Part shown: positions 11,473 through 21,805 of the stretch, in pieces
How the letters are laid out: each line of letters opens with the position of its first letter
Numbering within the stretch: the first letter of the stretch is position 1
DNA from: Marthasterias glacialis
Lineage: Eukaryota > Echinodermata > Asteroidea > Forcipulatida > Asteriidae
NCBI GenBank assembly: GCA_911728455.2
Contig: OU452221.1
Location: forward strand, 7,451,047-7,515,046
Direction of reading: 5' to 3'
Length of the DNA: 64,000 nt
The notes under the pieces: model-generated
The model's database searches: none
What the model was told of the DNA's origin: nothing
What the model saw: only the letters and a program-made list of their open reading frames with translations
Position numbers and translations under genes: made by a program

Positions 11473-11745
11473 GCCATGTGATTTCTCAGGATTTTTTTTT
11501 CTGATTTCAGGATTTTCTCTAATCTCCCGGATTCTTAAAATTGTCTTGAAAGAAGTAAAGCAGTCATCAATGTGAGAAAGAAATACTCCACATTGTGTCC
11601 GAAACTGTTAAGTTTGTCTGTCTGGTGATGCAAAGAGTCTGTAAACCTCCTGAATTGTAACATCTGGGAGGTTCTAGAATAAGGGGGAACCCAGGCCCGA
11701 AAGCCTTGTTCAGGAATTTTCACATTCGGCAAATCTCATCCATGC
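11473..11745 (+). repeat. Family Q repeat, copy 1
   Basis: Aligns over about 270 bp with 20633-20905, sharing TTTCTCAGGATTTTT, CTGATTTCAGGATT, GAAAGAAATACTCCACAT, GAGTCTGTAAACCTCCTGA, ACATCTGGGAGGTTCT and AATAAGGGGGAACCCAGG. No terminal inverted repeats were found. Fragments of the AGAGAGTCTGT part recur near 42752 and 61000. Confidence 0.75.
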
Positions 11746-12104
11746 TTCTACTTTAATTTGCTCATAGGAATTTGTAGCCTGTTGACACGTTCTTTGGCTT
11801 AACTTACGTAGACCACATTTGGTGGGAGGAATACTCTTTTTGGGATGCGATTTAAAAACTTATTTTTATCATGGTACCTTGATTTCATGTTATATGCTCA
11901 GGAGGTCTCTCTTTCTTTGTCCATTCTGGACGCACATTTTAATACTCGCAGTACACGCCAGTAAAAAAGGCCAGTATTCTGCTAGATTTTTCCCTCTTAC
12001 TAACTGTACTTTGGAATTCCCTTTTGCTTGTTTTCCGCCATCTTGCAATATATTCCAGTTCAGGAGAAGTGTGAACAGATACCTTCTCCCCCTTTAACTT
12101 TTTA

Positions 12105-12280
12105 TAGACCTTTATCATGGTGCGGCCATCTTGATTTTCTCCCATTCAAACCGATGTAACCAAACCGAGGCTGGAAGGGTAAATAGTCTGGTTCCTATTT
12201 GTACAATGAATATTTGCATCTATTACTGTTAATGGATACAGGGAACATGACCAAGATGGTGGCTGCATGATAAAGGTCTA
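12105..12280 (+). mobile_element. Family D MITE, copy 1 (176 bp)
   Basis: Termini are TAGACCTTTATCATG and the inverse CATGATAAAGGTCTA. Just inside each end lie YY1-like sequences (GCGGCCATCTTGATTTT and CCAAGATGGTGGC). The interior reads CCGAGGCTGGAAGGGTAAAT. The copy at 13511-13687 is in the opposite orientation and matches end to end. Confidence 0.85.
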
Positions 12281-12406
12281 TTGGGCCATTTTTCATGATA
12301 AAATAAAGAAACTAAAAAATAACAAACATCCAAGGACTTCTCGTGGGAGTGTAAACTTAACGTTAGATGAGATTGATGCGCTTTTAGTCACTATTGTTTA
12401 AAATGT

Positions 12407-12683
12407 CAGGGTTCTCCCCATGCACAAGCTAGCCTATCTAGCCCATTCGCACGAATTGTATTTTGTTTTTTTAGATTTAAGATCAAATTAAAAAAAAAAA
12501 AACGAAACATATAACATTTTAAATGCTCCAGATTGCAAAGTAGAGCTTTTCAAACCAAACATAAACATCATTTTAAAAGAAGCATTGTGGGAACCTCGTT
12601 TCAATTCAGCGTGCTCCAGCCAAACTTGCAAAATTTGGGTCCAGAATGCCCCACAGTTTTGAAAAATCCTTCATTGCTCCAGA
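12407..12683 (-). mobile_element. Family G element, copy 1 (partial)
   Basis: It starts CAGGGTTCTCCCCATGCACA, and on the minus strand aligns with 13986-14292 and 40369-40914 through AGCTCTACTGTGCAATCTGG-like, TTTATGTTTGGTTT and CCAGAATGCC blocks. An internal A-rich tract is present. The far end has decayed. Confidence 0.75.
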
Positions 12684-13510
12684 AAAAAATGCCTCATGTT
12701 CAAAAGAGAACTCCTTTTAAATTTCCTCTAGAACCAATTACACACAGTAAAAATTAAAAAAAATAAAAATATAATAAACAAAAAAAACAGAGGGAAAAAT
12801 GGTACAACGCATTGAAAAGCTCTTGCCTGGGGATTTTATACTCAGGAAATCCCTGAACTATTTCTTAAGAAAATCTCCCCCTTTACGCTGACTGCTCGCA
12901 AGGCACAGCAAAGTAGCAGTGTGTGGTGTGTGTGTCCCCCTGATGTGTGTGTTTAAGTGAATACTCCCGTATCCAGGGGCCACCCCTTACTCCACTATAT
13001 TCAGAAACTTAATAGTAACCTTTTTATATCCTCATTGTGGCCTCAAGGTGGTATATTTAATTCAGTGGAATTGCCGCGCATGTATAACGCGTCCCTGAGG
13101 GCCTTCCAGACCCTAATATGTCATCACTATGGCGAATTGGTTGCTGCTTGAATTTAGGGGTTTGCATTTACGATATTAAGGCGGTGTTCATTTTCGTTCA
13201 GATTGAACACGGGTCATTATTTTCCTCATTTTTTTCATTCTTCTTTCATTTTTTTTCTTCTTTCTGTTTTCCATTCATTGAAGGTTTTTTTTTTCTTGTA
13301 ATTTTTTTCTTCTTCTTTGTCTAATCAGCAGTGATGGTTGGTAAAATTGCTTTGCTTAAATTCTATGGAGTGAAAATGTGCTGAAATACATGTACGGGGG
13401 ACCCAGACATGAATTATTTTCTTCTTTTTTTCTTCATTTGAAAATTGTGAGCACATTGGACTTTTTACTCTCCTGGGAATTGATCATGGATAGAAAACAT
13501 ACAGAGCCGT
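12684..13510. other. Unassigned; long pyrimidine tract
   Basis: No gene. From about 13218 to 13318 the plus strand is strongly T/C-rich, and the 68-codon frame across it is low-complexity phenylalanine-rich, not a gene. Confidence 0.45.
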
Positions 13511-13687
13511 TCTCTCTTTATCATGTTGCCACCATCTTGGTCATGTTCCCTGTATCCAATAACAGTAATATATGCTAATATTCATTGTACAAAAAGGAAC
13601 CAGACTATTTACCCTTCCAGCCTCGGTTTTGTTACATTAGTTTGAATAGGAAAAAAATCAAGATGGCCGTACCATGATAAAGGTTTA
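13511..13687 (-). mobile_element. Family D MITE, copy 2 (177 bp)
   Basis: Reverse orientation relative to 12105-12280, with the complete interior conserved (CAGACTATTTACCCTTCCAG, GCCTCGGTTTTGTTACAT). The left terminus is mutated to TCTCTCTTTATCATG and the right to CATGATAAAGGTTTA. The frame 13378-13578 runs into it and is spurious. Confidence 0.85.
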
Positions 13688-13985
13688 TTATATGGGCTTA
13701 AACAAACAAAAAATTCTTCTTGAAAATGTGGGTGGGTCAAAGAAAATAACTGTAGGCCTCAATCTAAATTTGATTTTCATTTTTAAAAATAACAAAATAA
13801 AAAAACAGGAAAAAATGTACGAAATGGAAATTTGGAGTGGGTGAGTGGGTCAAAAGATTACGGAGAAAAAAGAAAAAACGATGCTGAATGGCTTAAGGAT
13901 GTAATTATGCCATAAAAAATCATGTAATGTAAGTGAGGCAGTTGGGAAAATTGCCCAGTCGATTTGTTAATGCATTAATGACTGT

Positions 13986-14292
13986 GTGGGGATTCTTCCC
14001 AGGAATGTTCAAAACTGGAGGGCATTCTGGACCCAAGTTTTTCAAGTGTGGCCAAAGTACGCTGAAGCTAAGGTCCTCGGAATGTGTTTTACTGGATGTT
14101 TATGTTTGGTTTCAAAAGCTCTACTGTGCAATCTGGAACATCTAAAATGATTTTATGTTATGATTTTTTGTGAATTTTATCTTAAATCACATCAGTCATT
14201 ATTCCTGCGTATCGGCCCGTAATTCCCGCGGATAGGCCCATAATTCCCGCAGATCGGCTTCATACACTAGCGTGTGCATGGGGAGAACCCTG
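13986..14292 (+). mobile_element. Family G element, copy 2
   Basis: Ends with CATGGGGAGAACCCTG, the inverse of the family start. The right half contains three tandem-like blocks of GCGTATCGGCCCGTAATTCC type (14206-14262). The left end is eroded to GGGGATTCTTCCCAGG. It supplies the uninterrupted reference for the copy at 40369-40914. Confidence 0.75.
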
Positions 14293-14679
14293 TTTTGCTA
14301 TAAAGAATATTTCATCCATGAAACAAATTGCACATTGCAAATAATTTTATATTTGACACTAAAATGTATTGTACCCCCTTCATGTCTGAAGCCTTAAAAT
14401 GACGCAAAGAGATTTAATTTGGAGATGGCTGAAAGAGAGCAGATTATCAAATTAACGGCAGCAAAGTGCACTTCCATGCGTAGAGTAGGCCTACATTGTG
14501 ATTTGCACAACCGCCATTGAAAGCTGTGGTTGTTAATGTATGAATCTGAAAGGTTTTTGTATGGCCGCAGGCTCCAGTCTTTTAAATTTAAAAGCGCCTA
14601 TGTGTAAAAAAATACACATGGAGTTGCTCACTCAAAAGAAAAATTCATTTCTTACATTTTATGGACAAGTATTTGAACA
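14293..14679. other. Unassigned noncoding DNA
   Basis: Nothing recognisable. The 89-codon frame beginning 14540 runs into the 21-bp tandem array and is not a gene. Confidence 0.4.
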
Positions 14680-14891
14680 GGCCTCTGTTGCCCTGGTCTT
14701 GGCCTCTGTTGCCCTGGTCTTGGCCTCTGTTGCCCTGGTCTTGGCCTCTGTTGCCCTGGTCTTGGCCTCTGTTGCCCTGGTCTTGGCCTTGTTACCCCTT
14801 CAAAAGTAGTCTTTTAAAAAAATTCCAGTGGAAATGTCCTTTGCAAAATGAAAAATGGCCTTGCCCTCTCAAAGTTGAAATTCCAAGCCCG
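14680..14891 (+). repeat. Family M copy 2 with a 5 x 21 bp expansion
   Basis: The 21-mer beginning GGCCTCTGTTGCCCTGGTC is repeated five times without a mismatch (14680-14784), then passes into the ordinary M sequence GGCCTTGTTACCCCTTC and CTTTGCAAAATG. Because 21 is a multiple of three, two frames look like heptapeptide repeats (ASVALVL, PLLPWSW). This is an artefact: the unit is a normal part of M that appears only once in other copies. Confidence 0.9.
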
Positions 14892-15005
14892 TTTGAATCA
14901 AATGCATAGAGGGCTCAAAACAGTATTAAAGTGGTGTTAGTTGATATAGACCTCTAATCACAACACTCAGTAAACATCAGAAACCTAATTTGCACATTCA
15001 GGTTG

Positions 15006-15209
15006 CCTGAGTGGGTTTTTTTTACCTCTGTGACCCCGATTCGAATCCCGGACCGGATTCTTGCATGTGGATTTGGGTTTTTCCCTACATGATTGAGTGG
15101 GTTTTCCCTATTTGGGGTTTTCCTCCCACATCTAAAACTGACAAATCTTCATCATCTTCTCTACACAGGTATCCTCAGGCCTACGGGTCACAGTGCTAGT
15201 CGCTTTTGA
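15006..15209 (+). mobile_element. SINE-P, partial copy
   Basis: Aligns with 58781-59057: GATTCGAATCCCGG (box-B-like), ATGTGGATT, GGGTTTTCC, ATCTAAAACTGA and CTTCTCTACAC. The tRNA-like head is truncated. It reads on the plus strand. The 62-codon frame here is spurious. Confidence 0.65.
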
Positions 15210-15549
15210 GGGTCCCTTTGTTTTATTACCAGAAAGATATAATAATTAAATAATAATATTGATCATGTGCTCTTGTTGCAAAAGTTTGCCAGCACTGGTA
15301 GAAAAATGGAGCCCAGATCTTTTTCAAAATTGTAGAAGCCAGATTTTATGGTGAACTGACTGAATTCACCCTGTATGAACTACATCAGTCACGACGCAGA
15401 GTCTCATCTCTGCGGCCAGTAATCTGTGGAATTATATTTTCCAAGTTTGTTGACTTTTACAGCCTGAAATGTGGCAGTAGCCGGTGCCTACTGGTTATGG
15501 GATGATTGAGACTCGCAATTTCACAAAAGCCACAGAGAATATTGGCCTT

Positions 15550-15662
15550 CGATGTCCTGGTCTTGCCCACCTTGAATTCCCCAGATGTAGACTTTAAGAT
15601 TCTCTCAAGGAAATGCCCTTAGCAAAATGAAAATGGCCAACCCCTAGGTTGTAGAGGTTCAT
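15550..15662 (+). repeat. Family M copy 3, fragment
   Basis: Reads TGTCCTGGTCTTGCCCACCTTG, then AGTAGACTTTAAG-like and CCTTAGCAAAATGAAAATGGCC. Diverged and short. Confidence 0.6.
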
Positions 15663-16766
15663 TTCCTAAAAGACAATCAACCTGTTGTTGAGAATTACCT
15701 TCTTTTTTGCATCCACCCCCCCCTGAAAAATATAATAATAATAGTATTAGATAAACAAATAATCACCATTGCCAAGACTCAAAGGACTCTGACTTAGACT
15801 ACTCATCTGAAAAATCTAAGCCCTTCAAACTAAATAAATTTCAGGATAAGCGTATATATGGCACTGTTATCAGCCAAATGCGCAAATTCAGCACACAATT
15901 CGGACAAATTTGTAACACATTGAAATGGTCGATGCAGTCATTGTGACATCATAAGGAGGCTGTGGTGTACAGACCCCTTGCATGTGACGTCACAAGCTGA
16001 AACAGTGCCCTCACTTAGGTCAGTAGGAAGACTTATGGAAAGTTGTGCATGTTGTCTGAACTCAGTGTTGGTGGCCTATGTGAGGGGGTCTAGATACAGA
16101 CTCTGTGCAGTGTACAGGTCTTATGCATAATCAAACACATTAGGGAACATTGGGTTCCCAAGTACATTGCTTCAACGTAAAAATAAAATCTTGTCTGTTG
16201 GCGTGCGAATACATGAACTCTTGCGTAGTCAATTATTATAAACTGCAATCAACAAGGGAGCTTTTGAATTGAGCTTCTGGAATTCCGTGATCTTGGAATC
16301 ATATTTTTGCTTTTGATATATACCTTTAATTTAGATATTGTGGCAACTTGTTTTAAATAAGCTGAGGAAACTCACTTGATTGCTCTGACCTCCCTTTAGC
16401 CTGCATAAGATTTACCGTGACTTGTTTAATAGGCACGATCTTAAAACGGTTCTTCTATCTTGGCTCCATTATGTCACATTGGACATGATCTGCTCCCAAG
16501 AACAGAGCAGCTTAGTGTACAGCTACATGGTATGGCTTAACATAGATAAACACATACAATATTGGAACATGTTACTTTTTAAACATTAAACATATTTTAA
16601 TGATTTGAACATTAGCAATGTGTTGAATATCTTTTAAAAGCTCTTTTTTTTCAAGTGACTTCAGAAATGCTGTTAGGACAACTTTGTAAACTGTCCTTTA
16701 GTTTTTTGTGTGGGCCAAAGACCTTTTTCTTGCTTCCACCATCGTTGCTGTTTTCCCCTTTTGTAA
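15663..16766. other. Unassigned noncoding DNA with a perfect CRE palindrome
   Basis: The 12-bp palindrome TGTGACGTCACA lies at 15983-15994 and contains the full CREB/ATF site TGACGTCA. A C tract with AAT repeats is at 15715-15745. No exon is recognised. Confidence 0.4.
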
Positions 16767-16891
16767 TAGACCTTATGCACTCGCCGCCATGTTTGAGGTC
16801 AAACGCAGCATCGAACGTGCGTTGTAGCTGTTTTGACCTCAGCCCTTACCTGTACTAAATGCTCATAGTGACGTAATACACATAAGGTCTA
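16767..16891 (+). mobile_element. Family C MITE, 125 bp, with 6-bp flanking repeats
   Basis: Terminal repeats TAGACCTTATGCA and the inverse CATAAGGTCTA are clear. TTGTAA directly abuts both sides (16761-16766 and 16892-16897), consistent with a target duplication. The interior includes CGCCGCCATGTTTGAGGTCA and CATCGAACGTGCG. A diverged copy lies at 6270-6404. Confidence 0.8.
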
Positions 16892-17089
16892 TTGTAATCG
16901 TTGATACTGAATACACCATAAAGGGACCATAATATGTTTTACTTCCAGTCTAATTTGATAACAATGAGTTGAACAGGGAGAATTGCTGACTTCGCCATGG
17001 TGAGGGTCTTCAGGAATAATACAACATTATTATGAGGAAAGGTGAGGATTTTACGAGATGTTTTTTCTGGAGCCCAAAGAGCAGTACAT

Positions 17090-17333
17090 ACTCTCTAAAT
17101 GTAAAAGAGTGAAAAACCACTCTTTAAGTCCGCCATATGGCTCCTCGCAAGAGTGGTATGGCGGACAACTCTTTTTAGAGTGAAAAACACGTATTTTCAC
17201 TAGATTGAGAGTGAAATTCACTCCACTTTCACTCAATAAAGGATGGTGAAGAGTGAGTTTCACTCTCAAAAGAGCCAAACTGACACCGCTCTGGCAAGCG
17301 AGTGAAATGTTCACTCTTTTACACTTAGAGAGT
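17090..17333. mobile_element. Family H MITE, 244 bp
   Basis: Termini are ACTCTCTAAATGTAAAAGAG and the inverse CTCTTTTACACTTAGAGAGT. A second inner inverted repeat is CCGCCATATGG...GTATGGCGG, and AGAGTGAAA/TTTCACTCT is repeated in both orientations throughout. ACAT flanks both sides (17086-17089 and 17334-17337), but the right side lies in an (ACAT)n run, so the duplication is ambiguous. Confidence 0.8.
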
Positions 17334-17362
17334 ACATACATACATACATACATACATACATA
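17334..17362. repeat. (ACAT)n microsatellite
   Basis: About seven ACAT units abutting family H. On the minus strand it accounts for most of the N-terminal low-complexity part of a spurious 117-codon frame. Confidence 0.9.
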
Positions 17363-17670
17363 AAGGCATTTATAAAGCGCCACTACATCAAGAACGTAGC
17401 GCATACAGGAAAAAACAACGACAATGTAAATGACATGAGCTGTGTGAATACACAGTGGCAGAGAAAATCAACATTAGATTGGGTACAGATAATTTTTGAC
17501 ACACTTTTTGAATTTGCTTTAAGTGTCAGAATCTCTGATGGAGACAGTGAGCGCATTCCATCCAGGTTTGAGGAGCAAAATGAGAAAATGTGTGAGTTGA
17601 CGTAGACTTGAGGAGCTTGACAGAGTTTGGTTCCACGAGGCGAGTTAAATCAGTACAGCGGTAAATGACT
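17363..17670 (+). repeat. Possible LINE or SINE remnant
   Basis: Opens with GGCATTTATAAAGCGCCACT, a motif resembling the GCGC-containing tails of the SINE and LINE copies at 32902 and 51845. Further on, GGTTCCACGAGGCGAG resembles GAGTTCCACGAGGCAGGC at 49300. The class is uncertain. Confidence 0.4.
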
Positions 17671-18227
17671 TAATTTAAAAATATAAAATGGGTAAGGTTT
17701 AAAAAGTCGCAATCATGTCTCGAAGTGCCGATCATCCCAATAAAAAAAGGCTTGGTTCTACTAGGGCGCTTTTAAAGCTCCTCCCAAACTTCTGTAAAGC
17801 CACCAAACAATTAGATTGGAATTTACAACTATTATGGAATTTATTGATTAAGAAACAATATAAAATGGCTCTGTCAGATATAACAAGTTCTTAACAAGGT
17901 TGATGTAATGTCGGTCTCTGGGCCTATTTGTAAGCGTTTAATCCATGAACTTTAAACCATTGCTGGCTATGCAGTGTAAAGTACCTCCCCACCCCCCCCC
18001 CCCCCCACAACAAAAAAATAAATAATTAAAAATAAAGCAAAAAAATGCATAAGAGTGGCGATTTTAAGACCCTAAAATAGAAAAGGTTCACTCCCTCACA
18101 TGAGTCCCCCTCTCTCCCTCCCCCCCCCCAAAAAAAAAAAATGAATAAAAATAAACTCTAGAACCGCACCTGTCAATGTAGTTCCTCTTGGTACCAATTA
18201 AAATTAATGATTTGACTGTCCTTTTAA

Positions 18228-18397
18228 AGATTTAATAACTCAAATCTTCTTCACGTATCCCAGTCACTTCACTCCTGGGGTAACCGGTCTTTCTCCTGGT
18301 CTGGTCCTTCCCTGTGGAACTCACTACCCATTGATCTGAGAAAGGAGACTAGCTTCCTTGAATTTAAGAGTGGACTCAAAACCCATCTCTTTCAATA
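18228..18397 (+). pseudogene. LINE reverse transcriptase C-terminal fragment
   Basis: In frame, about 50 codons read SFSWSGPSLWNSLPIDLR, then SFLEFKSGLKTHLFQ and a stop at 18395-18397. The WNSLP motif about 25 residues before a FK..LKTHLF end is the classic C-terminus of CR1/jockey-type non-LTR retrotransposon ORF2. An in-frame stop precedes the fragment at 18225-18227, so it is a 5-prime-truncated dead copy. The following 140 bases are treated as its 3-prime UTR. Confidence 0.75.
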
Positions 18398-18535
18398 AAC
18401 TGCTCTTCTATAATTGTTGTTGTTTTTCTCCCAGTTTGAGTTTAAGTGTAGGTAGTGCTCTCTGCGCCAAGAGTGTCACCATGTGACAGACATGGCACAT
18501 TACATGTTTTCATTTACAAGTTTTTATTTATTATT
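18398..18535 (+). mobile_element. LINE 3-prime tail shared with a SINE
   Basis: Directly downstream of the ORF2 stop. The part 18466-18512 (GCGCCAAGAGTGTCACC, GTGACAGACATGGCACATTA) matches the 3-prime end of the tRNA-Leu SINE at 32902-33258, read on its minus strand, with a few substitutions. The copy ends in ATT repeats. Confidence 0.65.
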
Positions 18536-18799
18536 ATTACATTCACTATTCATAGAGAAACTAAAATTGTCAAATACCTTGTTTCTTAAAATCCATGAGC
18601 AACCAAAAACCTCTCTGATATTTTTTTTTTTAAATGTTCCATAGAACAAGTGGATTGGATTGATTGTATGCTTCCCAAAACAAAATTTGTACCCGTTCCT
18701 TAATATGATAATTAACCGAAAGAAATTACGCGCTTTTAAGCATGTTTAAATTTATGCATGGTTTAATTTGGTTGGCTTCAGTGGAACCCGTGCTTCTAA

Positions 18800-19053
18800 T
18801 ATTAAGGTCTGAACCATTTAAGCGAGGCGTGTGACTCTAACCCTTTAAGAATTGTCGTGTCCATTCTTGTCTCTCGCGGTAGTTCATATTTACTCAGGCA
18901 TTGAATTGGAACTGATGAAAATGCCAGCGAGTGCGACTTGAAACACTTTTCTCCACAATTCATTCCACATCTGCATAGATTGGATCAAAGATACCGTGTT
19001 ATGGCGGGTAACCCGATCGCAAACCGGTCAAAATGTTGTCTTTAAAGATGAAG
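18800..19053 (+). other. Candidate 5-prime exon and promoter region
   Basis: A locally CpG-richer stretch, free of recognised repeats, ends in a good splice donor (AAG then GTATGT at 19054-19059). An ATG at 19033 opens seven codons (MLSLKMK) up to the donor in phase 0; an earlier ATG at 19002 is closed by a stop. This is what a first exon with a tiny coding end could look like, but no downstream partner exon is visible. Confidence is low. Confidence 0.25.
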
Positions 19054-20632
19054 GTATGTATAACGTTTTCTTTTCAATTTAATTTCCATTGAATCTGACC
19101 GAGCAGTGAAGGGGGCTAGTTTTCACGGCGCTGCAATAAGCAGACAGAAGCACAGTAAGTAATCTTTATTAGGTCAATCAAATTTATTGTTGGTTTCTTG
19201 TCAACTCATGTCTGAAAAATTGATGAGGGAAACATTTCATTATTTATTGTTCACTATTTTTCACCCTCGTCAAAATGAATGGCCGTTTTAAATGGTTCAT
19301 TTTTCCCATTTTTCTCTAGCGCTTGAAACTGACTCTACATACTAAAAGATGACTACACGGTCGTCCACATATTGACACAGTTGCTTGAAAATAAATGCTT
19401 GACTAAAAAACAATCATTATCAGCCAGCTTTTGGGGACGTTTTTGTAATTTTATAAGCATTTTGTTTTTTTAGTAATGAGTAGGCTTAATGCAAAATTTC
19501 CATGCCGAGGGTGAGAAGAAACTTGCAATCACCTTTTGTTGGCCTTAGCTAAAAACAGGTGACAATCCTAAACCTTATTTTGTTTCACCCAACGGTGATC
19601 AATGCTGTACAAAATCTGACACACTGCTTGAAGATTAGAATCCAACACCTATAATGTTTTGACTATTCCACTGCTTTTGTATCAATCATTAATATTAGTG
19701 AATGTTTTATTTTTCTTCTTCGCAAAAGTGGCTGAATTTGTATTGCACAAAAGTTGCAGAACACTTAGTTTTAATTGCTACATAAGAATTCCCTACATTT
19801 ATGGCTTCTATCAGCGGACTGTGGTTTATTGGTACATTGTGTATTTAGAATGTTGTGAGAATAGAAAGTCCATATGTTTTCTTAGAAGTTGTCATCTGCG
19901 CACCAGGGTCATTGCATGGGTCCGTTAAGGTCACTTTAAAGGGAATGTGCACAGTTTGGATAAAATCATGCAGGTACATGTGCATACTTTAAGCGGACAA
20001 TTGAACAAACAAAATTACTTGCTGATGAAAGAGGGAACTAGTTTCAGGGAACCAGTTGCAAGCAGAGTACCTTTTAGTTTGAGTTTCATACAATCTGTTG
20101 TCTTTTAGCAAGAGTTTCTTGATGCTTTAAACTGTGCTTAGCCAGATTTATGAAATTCAGACTTAATTTTCTTTTCTTTTTTGTTCTTTTTTTTATGAAT
20201 AAGCACAGAAAGGGGCTTCAGTGCCCCTTTCTGGTACCATGGAAAATGCCTAAATCAGAAAAGGGTGCAAACGAGTGAAAATGCAATAACGTGAATAGGA
20301 TAACGTTTACAACAAAACAAGTATTATAAGTACATTACTAGTACAAGACCTTAAAGATGCTTGTGCGCCCAGGAACAGAAGGCCAAGGTCCCTGATGTTC
20401 TAGACCAGCAGTGGCGTCTGAAAGACTGTTCCACACTGAAATGATTGTGGGCATGAAGGAACAGTCGCATTGGGCAAGTGACCAGTGCCCATTCTCTGTC
20501 TTGCGCTGCAACAACTTGAAAGTTTCATGAAGACTATTCCTTGTACTGGACTTCTGGCTTGTTAAGATTAAATTGTTTTAATTCTAAAGTTGAGCCTCAC
20601 TGGATCATTCTTACCCAGTCTGGATATCAGGC
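19054..20632. other. Unassigned noncoding DNA
   Basis: A strong 11-bp hairpin CAGAAAGGGGC/GCCCCTTTCTG with a 6-nt loop lies at 20206-20233. The stretch 20380-20530 has the character of an old repeat but could not be matched within the window. No gene is recognised. Confidence 0.35.
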
Positions 20633-20905
20633 ATGTGGTTTCTCAGGATTTTTCCTGATTTCAGGATTCTCTCAATACTTCCTTAAGCCTTCAAATTTTC
20701 TTGAAAGAAGTAAATCAATCACCAAAGGGAGAAAGAAATACTCCACATCGTGTCCAAACCTATAGTTTTGTATTTCTTGTGATGTACAGAGTCTGTAAAC
20801 CTCCTGAGTTGGAACATCTGGGAGGTTCTGGGACTAGAATAAGGGGGAACCCAGGTCCACAAGCCATTTTTCAAGAATGTTCACTTTCATCCAATCTCAT
20901 CCCTG
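20633..20905 (+). repeat. Family Q repeat, copy 2
   Basis: See the copy at 11473-11745; same orientation and blocks. The frames at 20541-20925 that cross it are spurious. Confidence 0.75.
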
Positions 20906-21689
20906 GGATAAGTATTCTACCCTAGTTGAAACGCACTCTAGGTCTCCAACTAATGAACGTTTTAGGGGCTGACTACGACAACAAAGCGACCCTGTTTTTG
21001 ATTTACTTCTACCCTGATCAGAACAGCCTTTTTCCCTGAGGAAGTCAATGGACCCTTGAAAAAAAGGAAACCTTAGGTGACAACAGTGGTGTCTCTTTTT
21101 TGTCCTCTCCATCAGTGACTTCGTGGCTCCATGATCGAAAACGCAAATACTCTGCAGGAGATCTTTTGCTTTTAGAGTATTTCTGAGGGGGCACCAGGCA
21201 GTCACTAACTTGGTAACCATGCCCTTTAATTGGAGAGATTAACCTCCTGGCCGTGGTTGTATTAAGATGGTGCGATAACACCCCTGAGGGTGTGTCAGGT
21301 CCAGTTGACCAGCCCATCCATCAGCCAATCAGTGGACTGAAGAGGATATTATGGGATAATGGGATGATCCTCTAAGATGGCACCAAGACATTCAGAGTAT
21401 TCTACCATCTGATAAACTCTCTCGCTATGTAAAGGGCACCCGCAATTGAGAGTGTAGTCTTTCCAAGAATAAAACAAATTCAAATTCCCTCAACCCCTCA
21501 ACCCTCAACCCTCCAAGGAAAATGCAGAACTAAACCATGTAAATAAAACAATAAAATCTCAACATAAAAATACCTTTGGGGTTACTTTACTGACAAATTT
21601 TATGTTCATAAAATTTGAAAAATAAGCCCATCTAAAAAATTAAAAAGAACAAAAAAGTGGTTAGCATCCCCGCCCGACTGACTTAATAT
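20906..21689. other. Unassigned noncoding DNA
   Basis: Minus-strand frames of 90 and 107 codons overlap each other here (20897-21317), and neither has a recognisable domain or good splice signals. Contains an AT-rich stretch near 21530-21650. Confidence 0.35.
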
Positions 21690-21805
21690 TTTATTTTAAT
21701 AGATGTTAATTTTTGCATCAGGGGTGAAGAATAGTCGTGATTTTTACCCATACACTGATGTGTGTTAAGCACTGTATACTTGTACTTTCCAGAGTCCTGT
21801 GAAAA
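21690..21805 (-). mobile_element. SINE-O, 3-prime fragment
   Basis: Contains TGCATCAGGGGTGAAGAATA, ACTGATGTGTGTTAAGCACT and AGTCCTGTGAAAAAAG, in the order found at 36015-36127 and 35805-35863. The tRNA-like head is missing. Confidence 0.65.

Noticed and set aside
14540-14909. Open frames with heptapeptide repeats
   Set aside because: They are generated by the 5 x 21 bp expansion of a noncoding repeat.
20206-20233. Histone-type 3-prime stem-loop or bacterial-like terminator
   Set aside because: The sequence does not match the histone stem-loop, and no gene precedes it.
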